Positions 58,901-59,131 of a stretch of DNA of 59,131 nucleotides are shown piece by piece (positions within the stretch are counted from its first letter, which is position 1; every line of letters begins with the position of its first letter). Below the pieces are notes generated by a model that worked only from the letters and a program-made list of their open reading frames with translations, had not been told where the DNA came from and searched no databases. Origin of the DNA: a virus; IMG/VR virus record IMGVR_UViG_3300042542_005002, positions 1 through 59,131 of that record. One strand, written 5' to 3'. A program made the position numbers and the translations under genes.

Positions 58901-59131
58901 ACAGTTCGTATTGCATCCGATGCATTAACAGGTGTTGCTTCGTTTGATCCTAGTCACTTTGCAGTTGGTAGTACAGGACATGTAAGAAGTAAGGGTGTCA
59001 TAACAATTAATAATCAGGCACCCGATGCAAATGGTGATTTTACAGTTGCATCTGCTACTGTTGTTACAGGTGATGGTGGTGCAATTCAAGGAAAATCGGA
59101 CGCTTATATTACTGCTCGTATTGCATCCGGT
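55934..59131 (+). CDS. Highly repetitive tail-fibre protein, 3' end outside window
   Basis: An open frame of 1066 codons from ATG 55934 that runs to the window edge with no stop. It begins MARDEYIRIYRSSTPGAEPS, a fibre attachment domain like 47542 (SGEIAANLVDNKLFVGG). The body is built of repeated modules: GDTVVAGYGI...KTINNRGVTSFNGLTGNVTL, QGKGNNTITVREAS, GVASFNSNHFSV and others. The TGDTVVAG unit occurs seven times, at 56687, 57167, 57428, 57698, 58205, 58472 and 58739; the last three are exactly 267 bp apart. GGAG precedes the ATG. Likely a long fibre shaft. Confidence 0.88.
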   Translation, partial: MARDEYIRIYRSSTPGAEPSLTSGEIAANLVDNKLFVGGTNGSLITFYADGMTGVITGGVATDVVRTGNEIRIDNTGVVEFNGIVGGATLTGDSGAVQGKGNNRITVRIASDALTGVASFDPSHFTVGTSGHVRSKGVITINNQAPDANGNFEVASSTTTVNGVTGIGFGNDIGLTGKINLTAGSGISISQSSRTITFSNTGITGVRAKSNSAPDDFIHTGLLVITGGNAVSVLSTNTNQISIDLKSGYQVTGDTVVAGYGIDVVSSNNQKTINNRGVTSFNGLTGNVTLTGDGQAIQGKGNNTITARIATTALTGVASFDPSHFTVGSTGHVRSKGVITINGSSPDVDGNFTVASATVVTGDGGAIQGKSDAYITARIATTALTGVASFDPIFFGIGASGHVLLASGYQVTGDTVVAGYGINIVSSNNQKTINNRGVTSFNGLTGNVTLTGDGQAIQGKGNNTITVREATNSLTGVASFNSNHFSVVSGAVSLASGVTGDTVVAGYGIDVVADGKTKTINNRGVTSFNGLTGNVTLTGDSGAVQGKGNNRITVRIASDALTGVASFDPRFFGIGASGHVLLASAYQVTGDTVVAGDNITITRDGNSVTVNSNSASSTTIVNGVTGIGFGNDIGLTGKINLTAGSGISISQSSNTITFRGITSFYGLTGPTSGNFPKGISGAGQTGDRLLIATGPPADPFRNYIRFGNAWFQTGVVGTQSNNVRIASDALTGVASFDPRFFGIGASGHVLLASEYQVTGDTVVAGYGINIVSSNNQKTINNRGVTSFNGLTGNVTLTGDGQAIQGKGNNTITVREASTSVTGVASFNSSHFSVSNGAVSLKSEYQVTGDTVVAGYGINIVASNNQKTINNRGVTSFNGLTGNVTLTGDGQAVQGKLNNTITVREASTSVTGVASFNSNHFSVSNGAVSLKSEYQVTGDTVVAGYGIDVVASNNQKTINNRGVTSFNGLTGNVTLTGDSGAVQGKGNNRITVRIASDALTGVASFDPSHFAVGSTGHVRSKGVITINNQAPDANGDFTVASATVVTGDGGAIQGKSDAYITARIASG
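56687..59005 (+). repeat. Tandem and dispersed 89-residue fibre modules
   Basis: Repeated units of about 261-270 bp, all multiples of three, with long identical stretches such as AACCAAAAGACAATCAACAA. Related copies occur in the fibres at 48514, 50059 and 52347. For example, the FYGLTGPTS module lies at 48813-48978, 49186-49350 and 57923-58087. The repeats keep the reading frame, so unequal recombination would change fibre length without breaking the gene. Confidence 0.9.

Noticed and set aside
56000-59131. CRISPR array
   Set aside because: The repeats are coding, about 260-500 bp apart and in frame, with no spacer-repeat structure and no cas genes.

Overview
This window is about 59 kb of a T4-superfamily myovirus genome (class Caudoviricetes), probably from an aquatic setting with a Gram-negative host. 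Every gene I could support lies on the + strand. The T4-type replication core is recognisable from sequence: sliding clamp (gp45), clamp loader (gp44, gp62), RegA, family B DNA polymerase (gp43), UvsX, replicative helicase (gp41) and primase (gp61). No major capsid, portal, terminase or tail-sheath gene is present, so the host is not identified directly. A Gram-negative host is inferred from heptose/LPS-type sugar genes and consensus TTGACA/TATAAT promoters.

Layout. 1-5.6 kb: seven canonical tRNAs (Ser partial, Asn, Gln, Pro, Leu, Val, Thr) among small genes, a PAP2 phosphatase, a HAD phosphatase and a nuclease-like protein. 5.6-9.7 kb: an exported trypsin-like protease, then 45-44-X-62-regA with an extra gene X between 44 and 62. 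9.7-13.4 kb: dUTPase, a DUF6065-like protein, a nucleotide-modification-associated protein, an exported i-type lysozyme-like protein, AdoMet decarboxylase, a DNA methyltransferase and a GroES-like co-chaperonin. 13.4-18.0 kb: gp43, a small membrane protein, a polysaccharide deacetylase and UvsX. 18.0-29.0 kb: a sugar and glycosyltransferase island inserted between uvsX and gene 41. It has a heptose-kinase-like PfkB protein, a cupin, a HAD-nucleotidyltransferase fusion, an epimerase, UDP-galactopyranose mutase, about eight glycosyltransferases and two paralogous methyltransferases. 29.0-31.0 kb: gp41, two small genes and an unusual tRNA-like cloverleaf. 31.1-36.3 kb: a late operon with a ligase-superfamily protein, a 1237-aa multidomain protein (nucleotidyltransferase, RimK-type ATP-grasp, retropepsin-like protease, further phage domains) and a small partner. 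36.3-43.3 kb: virion proteins. 43.4-45.5 kb: primase, a possible prohead-core protein and ThyX. 45.5-59.1 kb: tail-fibre or adhesin genes, including a 65-triplet collagen-like fibre and a highly repetitive fibre gene that runs off the end of the window.

Regulation can be read from the sequence. Early or middle genes have host-type promoters (TTGACA-like, 16-17 bp spacer, TATAAT-like). Late genes have a T4-like late box, here mostly CTAAATA or ATAAATA, that often overlaps the stop codon of the upstream gene. Several start codons lie only 6-11 nt past the -10 or late box, so their transcripts should be leaderless or nearly so (307, 988, 3084, 4317, 16185, 29044, 43457). Other genes have strong AGGAGG-type ribosome binding sites.

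The most unusual parts are: the 31-36 kb enzyme operon, whose products start with T4-internal-protein-like peptides ending in L/I-x-E and may be packaged in the head; the predicted leaderless start architecture; a 57-bp direct repeat of the gene 41 start flanking a methyltransferase gene; the sugar island inside the replication region, with a GT25-type enzyme and a Lys-rich collagen-like fibre in the same genome; and fibre genes that share nearly identical modules.
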